Positions 1 through 11,988 of a DNA stretch of 64,000 nucleotides are shown here, in pieces. The notes beneath the pieces are model-generated. The model was not told the origin of the DNA. It was given only the letters and a program-made list of their open reading frames with translations, and did no database searches. The stretch comes from Scolanthus callimorphus (taxonomy: Eukaryota; Cnidaria; Anthozoa; Actiniaria; Edwardsiidae), in NCBI GenBank assembly GCA_033964015.1, contig CM066916.1, forward strand, positions 28,661,404 to 28,725,403, in the 5' to 3' direction. Each line of letters begins with the position of its first letter. Positions within the stretch are counted from its first letter, which is position 1. The position numbers and the translations under genes were made by a program.

Positions 1-1636
1 CGTTTAGAGAGTCATTAATAACGCACCTCTGACACTCTTCTAATGTTTGCCTTTGAGACTTCGCTGGAAAGCATTGTATTTTCTGTCGAAATTTGACTGG
101 CAAAATGTTGTGGATTGGATGTTTAATCGAGAAATCATTTGTGAAAGCACGCGCTGTTTTCAAAGCAAAGACACTGACGTCGTCATTCTTGACCAAACCA
201 GCCAAACCACGATCCTGATCCTGGACGACGTTGACATTTTTGTGCAGAGGCCAATGCAAAACTAAGACTTAAACAAGATAGAATTGGCCTGTGCTAGCGG
301 GGAACATGAAGTTTACAGTCGGTAGAAATGCGGGGAAGCTATGGTAGCGATTTTTAGTTTGATAAATGGAAGCCAGTTTGTTCTCGGCTGTGAAGTTCTA
401 CAGAATTATGAAATCATGCAGTAAAATAACACTACAAGCATGACACCTTGAAGGAGATCTAACTAAAAGTGGAAAATTAATAGCCCAAGGTCTTACACGA
501 AGGGCTACATGCATAAAATAACTCAAAAAAGGCAAAAACAACGGTGCTTGACCGCCTTTTTGAATAGTTGGCTGACCAACTGAAGTTCACAATTATTGTA
601 ATAGTAAATTTGTTTGATGTCATGTATTTTTTTAAGCGTTATATTTTGAAATTAATATAATGTACAAAGGTACTTATGAAAAGCAATGTAATTAATTCAT
701 ATCGTTTAGAGTGCGAAAATAAACCAGAATTATCGGAGTAAAATTTTGAATTGTATGTTTTCATTATACGGCCTATCGACAGTAGAAAGAAGGAATGGAA
801 GATACCACAGAGCTAGGCTTTAATAACGTTGCAACCTTTTTGTCGGGCATTTGCAGTTTTTTTTTTCGCTGTGTGTTTTATAATGAAAGGTGTGGATTTA
901 AATAATTTTATCAGACCATTGAGGTCATAACTCAACAAAAAAATATTTCCTCTTTTTCTAACCATTAGTTTGTCTCGTAAAGCTGATTTCAGTTATTGCT
1001 GTAGAGTTTCGACATCTATTTGTCTTCATTCGTGGGTGTCATCTGGGAATTTTATTGCATTCTAGTGCCATTTATTTTACGTTGCTGGAATATATATTTT
1101 CCAAACTATAGGCTGTCTATGATCATGCAAGTTATTGATCTATCGCTTTCTTTTATAGGATAAGAGTTGATTTGACTCAAAATGAAAATAAGTTACGCAA
1201 CTCGAAATGGCAAAAATTAAGCGTGCCGACGAATTTCGCACCAGTGAACTCGTTTCTACATATTATGATCCAGTTTCTAGTTCAGGCAAAGTATTAAGAA
1301 ATATTTATTCGTTGAGTCGAACTGAGACGGCAAAAGTGTAAAAGGAACTTTCCTATTGACGCTAATGTCATTGCAAAGTAAATTCGTTAAAATTCAAGAT
1401 GGCAATTTCCATAACTGTCTATTAAATAGTTAGCACGACTATCGCAGAACCGGATATTTGTCGAAGTGCGAATTAATAACTTCTCCAAAAAGAGACGGAC
1501 CGCCAAATTTCCTACCATCTAATCAAAGGCAAGATATAGTGTGCCTTTTTGCCGACGGCATGTTATTGTCCCTGCTTCATGTTTCAAAATGAGCTGTATT
1601 AGTAGAGACAGGTAGAATTCCCTTCCCAAAGACAAC
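1..1636. other. No gene recognised; upstream region of the globin gene
   Basis: AT-rich sequence with no convincing reading frame, splice-bounded exon or repeat family that I recognise. It is the 5' flank of the globin gene and may hold its promoter and 5' UTR. I could not pick a promoter motif with any confidence. Confidence 0.5.
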
Positions 1637-1797
1637 ATGGGGTGCGACAATTCCTCCCTTTGCAGTACCGCGGCTGGTGAGAAAGTCTTCGAGTCAGTGA
1701 AGATCCCCCTTACTTCTAACGAGCGATACTTGATAAGAAAAACTTGGAAAATGATAGAAAACAAACAAGTTGATGTCGGAAAAGAACTATTTGTAAG
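1637..1797 (+). CDS. Globin exon 1 (acylation signal, helices A-B)
   Basis: The ATG opens MGCDNSS and the exon ends in phase 2 at a good donor, AAG|GTCAGT. An alternative donor five bases upstream (TTT|GTAAGG) would give phase 0 and does not fit exon 2. Confidence 0.88.
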
Positions 1798-4700
1798 GTC
1801 AGTTCATTTCTTTTTTTAGTCAATGAATTATCGGTGCCAATATATTGTCCATAGTTTATATCTTGATGAAATTAATTATTATGTCCAAGAGAACAGGTCG
1901 TAGATTTTTTGTTGGTACATCGAAGGCCACAAGCAAATAGCTAACCTTTTCTTGTTTTACTTTGTCGACAGAAGAGTCTTTGTTTTGACAATGTTGGCAG
2001 ATTTTATGAATATTGGAACCTTTGAAAAGCAAACTTCATTAAAAGCTTTCACAAGATATATAACAATGAGGTTTTTCGTGTAGCCACTCGCAGAAAGGAC
2101 TGCTTTCCTTTTCAAACATGAAAAAATGTCAACCAGAAATCTTATAAATTGTAGATAAAAACACTGATAAATTTTCTAAACACATTGTTCAGCTTTTCCT
2201 GAACCAAGACAAGGGGCTGTTCGCGACAGAAAGTAGCGTCATGTTTTGTGTCGTCGCAGTTTCTGCAAGTGCCATCCAAAAGTCGGAAGGGGGCAGAATA
2301 GTTTAGCGCCAGGCATTCGAGACAGCTGCGTTATCTGTATAACATGAAAAGATCTTGTTTTGTTCAATTTTAATTACAAAATAATTAGTTTTTAGCACTC
2401 TCGTTAAGGGTTAACTAGAACCTTGCTTGCGTTAGTCGTGAAAAAAGGGGAACAATGAAATTCCAGCAAGTCGTAATGTAAAGGTATAATTACATTTTAT
2501 TTTTATTTTGGGTGGAAATAAGGAGCATAGTTGCTCTGGGGCGAAACCAATTCAACATTTGATTCAACTTCGTATTTAATAGACTTTCTCAAGTCCTTTA
2601 AAAAATGTTCGTGCTTGGTTGGGTCACTTTTAAAGACCTCTCGCGACTTCGCGAGTCACAAAAGCTCGCTGCGCTCGCTTCTCGTTTTTCGCGACTCATC
2701 TCGGAATCAAGGCACTGAACGCTTTTAAAATAGTATATCCATTGACAGCTCGCGTTGCTGCTGTCGATGAAGGCGCCATCCTTTTTGTTATTTATGAGTT
2801 TCGCTACACGTCGACTTCGGCGAGATGAATTTTTAGAGTCAAGGAGGTATAGAGTGTAGCGTCCAGACATGGCAAAAACTCTAGTTGAAGATTTGTGATT
2901 CAAGAAATGATTATTGAAATATGCCAATAGTTGTACAAATTTGGCAAACTTGTAGACGTATATTTATTTCTGCTAAGCATGTTTTTCGAAATCCCAGTTT
3001 TACACGGCAAACACTGAAAACAGTAGAGTACTGGAATTTACTTTTTATTGTTATTCTTGTATTCGTGTACTACTGATAGTTTGTTGGATAGTTTGTGTGT
3101 ATGTTGCCCCAGCTCTGTTTGACATTAAAGTTCAGGGGCGGATTTGGGTGGGGGTGGGGGGGGGGAAGTAACCCCCCTTAGTCTTGGGAGATTTTTCCTA
3201 CACATTATACATTATACATGTAAGCGTTAAATATTGGCTCCATTTATAGTGCAGGAATTTGGTGAAAAATTGTTCATTTTGATGGAAAAAGCATGAAACT
3301 TGGCAGGGTGATAGAGCGTCCCATGCCAAGCAATTCTGGATGTAGACCCACCCTCGATAAGTATACTTCCAGTTTTCTAGCAGTGGAATTAATTATCATT
3401 TAAACTAATAAAATAAAGTGTTACTTTTTGAGTTCAGACACGAAATTTTGTATCATGACAGAGTATTCAATACCCTACAATTCTACAATACGTAACACCC
3501 CCCTGATCATGTACTTCCAGAGTTCCAATATGGAATTCATTATACATAAAATCAGTAACAGAGGGCGTTGCCTTCAAGATACACGCATGTACATTCGTGT
3601 AAAAATGGACCATGGTGCAATGGGCAAATTCGCATGTAGACCCACGCCTTAACTCATGCACTTCCAGTTTTATCGAAGTGGAATTAATTATCCTTTAAAC
3701 TTAACAAACTGATGTATGACTTTTCTCTTCAGACACGTATTTTGTATCGTGTCAGGGTATTAAAATACCTTACAACTCTACAATACGTAACACCCCCTGA
3801 TCATGTGCTTCCAGTGTACAAATATGGAATTTATTATCACATAAAATCAGTAACAGAGGGCGTTGCCTTCAAGATACACGCATGTAAATTCACGTTAAGA
3901 TGGACCATGGTGTAATGGGCAATTTTGCATGTAGACCCACGCCCTGATACATGCACTTCCAGTTTTATCGAAGTGGCATTAATTAGACTTTAAAGCGGTG
4001 TTAGGCTTTCATGTCAGGGTCAAATTCTGTATGTTAAGAGTTATGCATTATTGCATGTTTTGCTATTCATGATCAAGGGAGGTGTGTGTGTGGCTGGGGG
4101 GAGGGGGGTTGAGGTGGCTCTTGATCATGAATACCAAAGTTTTCGAAAGCCTGACACCACTTTTAAGACTAATTAATTCCATTTTGATAAAACTGGAAGT
4201 GCATGAGTTCGGGCGTGGGTCTACATGCAAATTTGCCCATTGTACCATGGTGCATTTTCACGTGAATTTCCAAGCGTAAATCTTGAAGGCAACGCCCTTT
4301 GTTACTGATTTTATGTGATAATGAATACCATCTTGGTACACTGGAAGTACATGATCAGGGGGGTGTCAAGTATTTTAGAATTGTAGGGTATTGAATACTC
4401 TGTCACGATACAAACTTTCGTGTCTGAAATCAAAAGGCAAGCGTCATTTTCTTATAATTTACAGGATCATTATTTATTCCATTTCGATAAAACTGGAAGT
4501 GCATGAGTTCGGGCGTGGGTCTACATGCGAATTTTTCCATTGTACCATGGTGCATTTTCACGTGAATTTCTATGCGTGTATCTTGAAGGCAACGCCCTTT
4601 GTTTCTGATTTTTGTGATAATGAATACCATCTTGGTACACTGGAAGTACATGATCAGGGGGGTGTCAAGTATTGTAGAATTGTAGGGTATTGCTTACTCT

Positions 4701-7700
4701 GTCATGATACAAATTTCGTGTCTGAACTCAAAAGGCAACACGTTATTTTATTTGTTTAAAGGATAATTAATTCCACTGCTATAAAACTGGAAGTATATGT
4801 TATCGAGGGTGGGTCTACATCCAGAATTGCTTAGCATTGGACGCTCTATCATCCTGCCAAGTTTCATGCTTTTTCCATCAAAATGAACAATTTACTACTT
4901 TTTCTGCACGATGTTCCTGCACTATTAGTCCAACACCTGACCGCAAAATATGAGTAAATGATGTTTATAACTGTTTAAAAAGGAGGGAACACCCCGAACT
5001 TTGAAATCAAATGCTAAAAATTCTTTTACAACAAATTGGTATGGGTGATATCTGGCAACAAGCGAATGAAGGGGCGAGGCTGCCGGTTAGATACACCGTC
5101 CAATTAATTGAACAAAGATTGCAAGATATTGATTGGATATCGGCAGTTCATTCTGATACAAGAAAAAATCAAGGACAGAAAAATAAGCTGACAACGTACC
5201 GAAAATTCAAAGTAGATTATACCATCGAACAGTATCCGAGCCAGTTCACCAATCACAGCCACCGAATCGCACTTACAAAATTACGGTTAAGCAACCACTG
5301 CCTTCTTATTGAAACGGGGCGCTACTAAAGGCCCTACAAAGCACCGAAGAAAGAATATGTGAAATTTGCCAAAAGGAACTGAAAACGAATATTAGCACTT
5401 TTTAATTCATTGCCCAGCTTATAAAGATAAACGAGCTGGTCAAATGTATCGAGAAAACAGGGAGGGTTAAATTTGAAAAAATGTCCACTGAAAATTAACG
5501 TTGAGGCGATTGTAAAATGGGAAAATACATGCTTTTTATTTAAACTTATTTGGGCTTAAATCTATATACAAGTTTGTATACGATTCCAAATTAACATGTC
5601 TGTCTGTCTGTCATTTTTCCTATACATTTTCAATATCCCCCCCCCCCCCCGCCCCCCACGTTCTGAAATTCCTTGATATCCGCCCCTGAAATTTGTTGCA
5701 AACTCAAACGCTAGCTGTTTGGCCTTCTGTCAATATGTTTTACAACTCAAGGGTTTCTATCTGAATTTCCATCAGCTGTCAAAATAAGTCGAAATTGGGA
5801 ACTGGAAAGTTATAGCTGGGAACCAGGGAACCACAATCACAACCAATGGTGAAAACAGCTGCAATAATTATAACTTAGGCTCAGGAAAATCAATTTTGCT
5901 AGCCAAAAAAGTTTGTATAGTATAATAATTCCTTGCAACCAGAGTTTTTCAGTTAATCTTTGAAATAAAATAAAAATATTTGCCGTCAACAGTTGCGACT
6001 AGCTTCTCCGCAGGCGCCTCTGTTGTTCTCCCAGAGCGCGTCTTCTCTTCTGGATCAAATTTATCTATGCGGGTTTCCTGTGACGATGTCAATTTGTCAA
6101 TTTGGGAGCGAAATTCAATGTCGTGGTAGTACCCTGTGAGCGACCTTCGGCTGCAAAAACACCACAGCATTGCCTGCGGGGGAAGCTAGTCTTGGTGACT
6201 ATTCATCAAGAACGCGCCGGGGGGGGGGGGGGGGGGTTCAATGTCGTGGGAGTAGGGGCGAGGGGAATGACGAGCGAAGAGAGAGACGTAACGCTCGCGC
6301 CTTCGGTGTTCGTGCTCAGCTCCTCGCGCTCCTCGCTTCACCACAGGAATCCCGCACGGCGACCCTGTGAGTTGTCTGCGGAGGAGTCTAAGATGCGACC
6401 AACGTCGAAATTAAAAACTGTTTGTTGTTTAGATTCTTTAAGGAGCATCCTTCCTACCAGAGTCTATTTCCCGAGTTCCGTGGTCTGGACGCTAACGATG
6501 TCAAAGATAGCCGAGCACTGTATGGTCACGCCCGCCGAGTGATGAAGGCCGTCGAGAATGCCGTGGCATCGATGGATGACGTACAGATATTCGCTGCGTA
6601 TTTGTTGGAACTCGGAAGGAGGCATAACAGTCGGTCCCTCACTGAGACACATTTAGTGGTACGTAGGAATGACCCGTCGGAAAGCCCAAATTTTCACCCT
6701 AAAAAATACCTCATCAGAAAAAATGCCACCCTAAAAAATACTCCTTGGCCCCCCCCAAAAAAACTCCCCGGGTGTTCACGGCGGAGGCTCTAGTGACTTC
6801 CATTTGAGGACATGGGACCTGGTTTTAACGTTCGAGCATGCGCATGAAGCTCTTTCTCTCAACGGCTCTGTATCAAATCTCGCGCATGCGTCAATGGCTG
6901 TAACCAGAGCTTGCCCCGCGAGGTGACGAGACGGGGGAGCTGTGGGTTCGAGAATGTTCAACCTCGTCCCCAGGGTCTTCTCGTTCGTTTTTCAAGGCGG
7001 TTGACTCCAGAGAAGACCCTGGGGGAGGTTGAGTCACATGACCGTTTCGAAACAAAGGACAAAACTCGTTCGCATGCAACCTCGTTCCCAGGGTCTCCTC
7101 GGTCAGTTTTCAAAATGGCGGGTCGTGCCAGAGGAGACCCTGGCAAAGGCTGCGCCACGTGACTTTGAAGGGACCACAGGGAACCCAAATCGTAGAAAAA
7201 CATGGCGACGATCAGCGTGAAAGAAGACGGGTGAAAATGAAGAATAACATGCAGAATATGCAGAATCATTTTTCTCCAGGCGTGAAAACTTTTAACTCAA
7301 ATCCAAACCGCTACTCGTTGAATGGAAGAATTTTCAGGTCTCAGGTCATTAAAAGCACGGCGCTTTAAGCTTATTTACTAAAATTTAGATCGTTCATAGG
7401 GACTCATAGGGAGCCGTAGCTCACGGCAATCTGTACAGAGCGAAATATATTCGGAATTAGTTCTTAGTTCCATTGAACGAGTAGCGGTTTGATTTGAATT
7501 AGCGATAGAAAATATGTCTTATCGTTTTCTCTTTTACCGTTAAACCAGTTAAACGTTTTCACGCCTGGAGAAAAATGATTCTGCATGTTATTCTTCATTT
7601 TCACCCGTCTTCTTTCACGCTGATCGTCGCCATGTTTTTATTCGATTTGGGTTTCCTGTGGTTCCTTCAAAGTCACGTGGCGCAGCCTTTGCCAGGGTCT

Positions 7701-8030
7701 CCTCTGGCACGACCCGCCATTTTGAAAAATGACCGAGGAGACCCTGGAAACGAGGTTGGTTCTCATGTCCTCAAACAATAGTCACGTGACTCAGCCTCCC
7801 CCAGGGTCTTCTCTGGAGTCAACCGCCATTTTGAAAAACGACCGAGAAGACCCTGGGTACGAGGTTGGAGAATGTTTTCTTTTGTGATTTCATTTCAGCA
7901 CATGCGTGATGCGTTTCTAGATGCGATGCACAAACATCTCTCCTCGAACTGGTCTCGCGGGACACGCACGGCATGGACTAAGCTGTTCAGTTTCATGGCA
8001 GATAAAATGATGCAGGGCTATCGAAAATAA
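1637..8030 (+). CDS. Globin X-like, predicted membrane-anchored globin (3 exons)
   Basis: Haem-binding globin of 172 residues from exons 1637-1797, 6433-6658 and 7899-8030. The protein starts MGCDNSS, so Gly2 is a predicted N-myristoylation site and Cys3 a possible palmitoylation site, as known for globin X. A Phe-rich CD corner (LFPEF, ~65-69) is followed by distal His86 (E7, in YGHARRV) and proximal His118 (F8, in GRRHNS). Their 32-residue spacing equals that of neuroglobin and cytoglobin. The C-terminal helix H reads AWTKLFSFMADKM. Both introns match the ancient animal globin positions: the first is phase 2 at the end of helix B (B12.2) and the second is phase 0 in helix G (G7.0). The introns (4.6 kb and 1.2 kb) carry fold-back transposons. 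Likely roles in globin X are redox or nitrite chemistry at membranes; this is inferred from the family. Cytoglobin- or neuroglobin-like naming is also possible. Confidence 0.9.
3133..5688. mobile_element. hAT-like fold-back element in globin intron 1
   Basis: The ends read CAGGGGCGGAT and ATCCGCCCCTG, an 11-bp terminal inverted repeat typical of hAT-type ends. Inside are two long inverted arms, about 3246-4050 and 4110-4928. Each arm holds two tandem copies of a ~290-bp unit containing GACCATGGTGCAATGGGC-like sequence. No clear 8-bp target duplication remains. A LINE fragment lies in the right part. Confidence 0.6.
5011..5460 (+). mobile_element. Decayed LINE reverse-transcriptase C-terminal fragment
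   Basis: A 105-codon frame (5011-5328) encodes a segment resembling the region after the reverse transcriptase domain in cnidarian non-LTR elements (KLTTYRKFKVDYTIEQYPSQ, then ALTKLRLSNH and IETGRY). After a frame change a Cys-rich stretch continues (about RICEICQKEL) as in the C-terminal zinc knuckle. It is a fragment inside the fold-back element, not a gene. Confidence 0.5.
6433..6658 (+). CDS. Globin exon 2 (helices C-F, both haem histidines)
   Basis: The acceptor TTGTTTAG|A completes the Arg codon started in exon 1. The exon encodes RFFKEHPSYQS through ETHLV and ends in phase 0 at GTG|GTACGT. It carries His86 and His118. Confidence 0.9.
6777..6960. repeat. Palindromic mini-transposon, CCCAGAGCTCCCC family (degenerate copy)
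   Basis: The left part reads GCGGAGGCTCTAGTGAC and the right part CCAGAGCTTGCCCCGCGAGG, inverted with respect to each other. Better preserved copies lie at 11159-11364 and 30429-30643, and a partial one at 59206-59310. Confidence 0.5.
6957..7866. mobile_element. Nested pair of related fold-back elements in globin intron 2
   Basis: An outer inverted repeat (about 6957-7070 and 7765-7866, ends CAACCTCGTCCCCAGGG and CCCTGGGTACGAGGTTG) is interrupted by an inner element of the same family at 7077-7757. The inner element has ~200-bp arms that match as reverse complements, including a block around AGAATAACATGCAG and its complement CTGCATGTTATTCT. Confidence 0.65.
7899..8030 (+). CDS. Globin exon 3 (helices G-H, stop)
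   Basis: The acceptor CATTTCAG|CAC is in phase 0. The 43 codons run from HMRDAFLDAM to QGYRK and then TAA. The ungapped length matches neuroglobin over this part. Confidence 0.88.
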   Translation, partial: HMRDAFLDAMHKHLSSNWSRGTRTAWTKLFSFMADKMMQGYRK

Positions 8031-9029
8031 TGGGACGACAAACCAATAATTAACAATTAGTCGCCGAAGGCGACGTAAATATCGCCGATATTTACGGAGC
8101 CCTGAGGCGACTAATTGTTTTAGTATAATTACTCAAGCGATGCTAAAAATTTTTGACAAAAAAAATCGGGTTCATAGGGGTATTTTTTTTACTTTCTCGT
8201 AATAAAGTGCGCGCGCGATCCCCAATGCTTTCAATGTTATATTCACCACCTATTGCTGGATATCTACTATTTCAGGAACCAAGCAGAGCGCGCGAAAATG
8301 ACTGTTCACTGATTTGGTATATACTATTCTAAAACTCAGCAATAAGTGACAGCTATTCCAAAAGGAATTCTTCTCTTTTTGAAAGTCATGCAATTATGAA
8401 CAGACCTTTTGTCTCAGCACAGAAGATATGTCAATTATTCGGAACGCCTCTCTAAATACACTATTCGTAATGAAAAGCTCTCATTGTCAATCTTTTGTTT
8501 GCCATTTCAAATAGCTAAACAATACAACTTGAAGCCAACCTATTTCAGATTTCTTATTCTCGATTACAATGAAGTAGTTCCCACAAATTTATTTCCTTTT
8601 TTTTTAACTAGCTTGGAATTATGAATTATTACTGGCAACACCGTTTTAGAAGTATTTTACAAAACTCGCTGTCGTGTTTATAGATGTCGTGCATCGCCTC
8701 GTGTTTCCATCTGCCGATAAAACACTCCAGCTCGTTTTGTAAACATTACATATAAATTACATCAACGAAGCTGTAACACGTATCAATTCAGGAGCCTTCA
8801 ACAGGAGACACTATCTACTCAACTAGGTCTAGACATATACAAAGGAGTAGAATCTATCAACGAGAAACTGTGTCTTTGAAAGTGAAAATGTTGTGTTCAA
8901 CGAGTGCGGTGCTTGCATTTGCGGCGATCTTTGTTTAGAGAGCGGGAATTAATTTATATTAATCATGACAATAACTCCCGCAGGTTCAAAATCGACATCC
9001 TAAAAATAGATTGATCTACTCCTGTGGTT
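8031..9029. other. Intergenic, repeat relic only
   Basis: At 8050-8240 there is a partial mini-transposon with a palindromic start (AACAATTAGTCGCC and its inverse) and sequence shared with 29497-29670 (TAATTACTCAAGCGAT, then GATCCCCAATGCTTTC). The rest shows no gene. Confidence 0.45.
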
Positions 9030-10275
9030 CGGACACCCACCAATAGGTGATGGAAGCTCCTGTTGATGGGCTCCCTGTGCGTCGAGCGCCCACCAATAGG
9101 CGATGGAGGCTCCTTTTAATGGGCTCCCTGTGCTTCGGTCGCCCACCAATAGGCGATGGAGGCTCCTATTGATGGGCTCCCTGTGCGTCGAGCGCCCACC
9201 AATAGGCGATGGAGGCTCCTATTGATGGGCTCCCTGTGCGTCGAGCGCCCACCAATAGGCCAACATATCCACTTAACCTCACTTATGGATAATCCATAAG
9301 TATTGATAGCACCTCCATATATGAATAATCCAGAACTCAAGAGCAGGGTAGCTGTATAATATCAATTATCTTCGTTCTATAAAAGACTATGAATAGAACG
9401 AAGCAATGTGTATAAATGAACTCTAATAGAACGAAGCAATGTGTATGTATGAACACTCTAAAATTGTCCGAACCAAAAAAAAAAAAAAAAAAAACAGCCC
9501 CAGAACCCCCGCCCACTGCACCCTTTCCATATGTATGAACACTCTAAAATTGTCCGAACCAAAAAAAAAAAAAAAAAAAACCAGCCCCAGAACCCCCGCC
9601 CACTTCACCCTTTCCAGAGCGCTCGATACAAGTGTACTACGGCAACCTACAACCATGTGGGACATTGCGCATGTCAAATAACCATGCTCTTGAGTTCTGG
9701 ATTATTCATATATGGAGGTGCTATCAATACTTATGGATTATCCATAAGTGAGGTTAAGTGGATATGTTGAATAGGCGATGGAGGCTCCCGTTAATGGGCT
9801 CCCTGTGCGCCGAGTGCCCACCAATAGGCGATGGAGGCTCCTTTTAATGGGCTCCCTGTGCTTCGGTCGCCCACCAATAGTCGATGGAGGCTCATGTTGA
9901 TGGGCTCCCTGTGCTTCGGTCGCCCACCAATAGGCGATGGAGGCTCCTATTGATGGGCTCCCTGTGCGTCGAGCGCCCACCAATAGGCGATGGAGGCTCC
10001 CGTTAATGGGCTCCCTGTGCGCCGAGTGCCCACCAATAGGCGATGGAGGCTCCTTTTAATGGGCTCCCTGTGCTTCGGTCGCCCACCAATAGTCGATGGA
10101 GGCTCATGTTGATGGGCTCCCTGTGCTTCGGTCGCCCACCAATAGGCGATGGAGGCTCCTGTTGATGGGCTCAAATCAAATCAACTTTATTTACTCTTGT
10201 AGCTATTATAGTTGGTGTTATTGCACAACATATAGTAATGGCCGCCCACCAATAGATGATGGAGACTCCTATTGA
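9030..10275. repeat. 53-bp minisatellite, interrupted by a mini-transposon
   Basis: The unit contains GCGATGGAGGCTCC, GATGGGCTCCCTGTGC and GCCCACCAATAG. Successive units start exactly 53 bp apart (for example 9153 and 9206). The array occupies 9030-9260 and 9770-10175, with a further degenerate unit near 10245. Confidence 0.9.
9261..9769. mobile_element. Mini-transposon (MITE) with ~84-bp terminal inverted repeats
   Basis: The ends read CAACATATCCACTTAACC and its complement GGTTAAGTGGATATGTTG, and the inverted match extends ~84 bp inward. The element is flanked on both sides by AATAGGC (9254-9260 and 9770-9776), a 7-bp target duplication of the host minisatellite. Inside is a tandem duplication of ~90 bp with two poly-A tracts. 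No coding capacity was seen. Confidence 0.85.
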
Positions 10276-10368
10276 TGGACTCCTGATAAATACATTATCC
10301 TTCTCTATCAAATCTTCAAATTTTATTCAACGTTGTAATTCACGATTCATTGGCAAGTCTCACAGGGA

Positions 10369-10505
10369 ATTCTACAGAAACCCATCCATGGGAAAAGCTG
10401 AATTTCCCATGGCACACGCATGGGAAATGTTCGGAATTCACATAGTTAGCCATGGGAAGTTCAGCTTTTCCTATGGATGGATTTCTGCAGAAATTCCGTG
10501 TAACA
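10369..10505. repeat. Palindromic mini-transposon, CAGGGAATT...CCATCCATGGG family (copy 1)
   Basis: The inverted ends read AGAAACCCATCCATGGG and CCTATGGATGGATTTCTGC with further internal CCATGG palindromes. Related copies lie at 45499-45675 and 48500-48655. Confidence 0.6.
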
Positions 10506-10519
10506 TATCAAATTCAATA

Positions 10520-10648
10520 TAGAGCGGGTTTCAGATGACTGTCGTGAGTAATTCGCAATTACTTTGTAATTACTCCTATAGGCTTTGTTCAGAATTGGTG
10601 TAATTACTTTGCGATTGGTTTCACTACAGTCATATGAAAACCGCTCTA
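10520..10648. repeat. Short MITE with TAGAGCGG ends (copy 1)
   Basis: The terminal inverted repeat is TAGAGCGGGTTTCAGATG against CATATGAAAACCGCTCTA. A second copy in the opposite internal orientation is at 28184-28310, and a fragment is near 43433. Confidence 0.7.
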
Positions 10649-11158
10649 AATAGAATTGTAATTTTAATAATCTATTCTTCATTTTTTCATAACTATAACT
10701 ATAACAAATAAATATTGGTTTCTTGATTTGTCTCAGGCATCATGCACCGATCTAATAAGGAGCCGCAATTCACATATACAATATAGTGTTTGTTCATTTG
10801 CGAACCAATTTTCATAGAAATTATTGAACTTAGCTTACTGATAACTTGAACAAATCTTGCAACGTTTCGTCGGCTTTGGCATAATGGTTTCAAGGACAGA
10901 AATTGATCCCGGCGTGACATAAAATTATAGGATCGATTTTTATCTGGCATAAAATTGAAGGAACGATCAAAATGTTCCTTGGAACTGTATAGAGATCCAT
11001 GTGAGCTTGCCCCTGGGATTCTAACCCATTTCATAAGATTAGAAGTAACAGATATGACCTGAATTGGTAGCTTATTTTATGCTACCGTGAAATTCCAGGA
11101 ATGGCTAGAAATTAAGCCTACATTTGGAGCTCGTTTCACTTTTGTGGCCATTCTCTTA

Positions 11159-11364
11159 CCCAGAGCTCCCCGGCTCGTCTCCTCGCGGGGAGGCTCTGGT
11201 GACAGCCACTGACGCATGCGCGAGATTTGATACAGAGCCGTTGAGAGTAAGATCTTTCTGCGCATGCACCAACGTTCAAAACCAGTCAATCAGCAAAGGT
11301 CCTCAAATGGATGTCACCAGAGCCTCCCCTGCGAGCAGACGAGCCGGGGAGCTCTGGGTACGAG
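11159..11364. repeat. Palindromic mini-transposon, CCCAGAGCTCCCC family
   Basis: The ends CCCAGAGCTCCCCGGCTCGT and CGAGCCGGGGAGCTCTGGG form a long inverted repeat. The centre contains GCATGCGC motifs. Confidence 0.7.
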
Positions 11365-11489
11365 AGTGTTTTGTGGCCCCTTTGTGGTTTACACTAGAAC
11401 GCATGCGCAGACGCAAGAAAAGCGACACGATGCGTTTGCCTTGTGCTTACGTCTAGTGTAAATCAAGCGAACGAACGCGCAAGTGAAAT

Positions 11490-11743
11490 GGGCAATTCCA
11501 GAAAATATATGTACCCCCACCACAGGCGGCATTAGTTTTTGACCCCCCCCCCCCCCCCATGCATCCAGAATTTCCAAAATGGCTTACCCTGCCATGCATA
11601 TAGAATTCCTGAGACGTTACCCTAGGTTCCAGCTTCCAAAAACCCCCATGCAGTCGGAAATTCCGAGCTTGAAAACCCCCCTCCCATTCAGAATTTCCAA
11701 ATGCCGCCCGTCCCCGGGGTACATATATTTTCTGGAATTACCC
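11490..11743. repeat. Palindromic MITE, GGGCAATTCCAGAAAATA family (copy 1)
   Basis: The terminal inverted repeat is GGGCAATTCCAGAAAATA with its complement at the right end. The interior has poly-C/G and GGAAATTC motifs. Other copies are at 19680-19950, 27217-27613, 28925-29163 and 46655-46860. Confidence 0.75.
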
Positions 11744-11988
11744 AATGATTAATGATGATTTTTGGCTTGCGCATGCGTCGCTGTGATTTACACGAGCCTT
11801 GCGCTTGCATCCTGCGCTTGTGTTTGTGTGTAAACGAGACCTAAATAGAGCGCGCTTACAGCAGGAGCCATCCATAGGAATGCATAGAAAACCCAACTCT
11901 GGTTACTTTTGACAGTCACAACATGTGAACTTCGTTGTTTGGGGTGTTTACTGTGCTTTCTAGAAATGCCCAGGGTTACCTTCTATAT

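Noticed and set aside
47..265. 72-codon plus-strand frame
   Set aside because: No recognised domain, no splice sites and no Kozak support; composition is like the flanking non-coding DNA.
2598..2927. 109-codon minus-strand frame in the globin intron
   Set aside because: Low-complexity SRRSRR-like content and no homologue recognised; it lies inside the intron of a well supported gene.
6102..6542. 146-codon plus-strand frame overlapping globin exon 2
   Set aside because: It is another frame of the confirmed exon joined to a poly-G intron tract.
9423..9770. Plus- and minus-strand frames with poly-Lys or poly-Phe
   Set aside because: Created by poly-A tracts inside a MITE.
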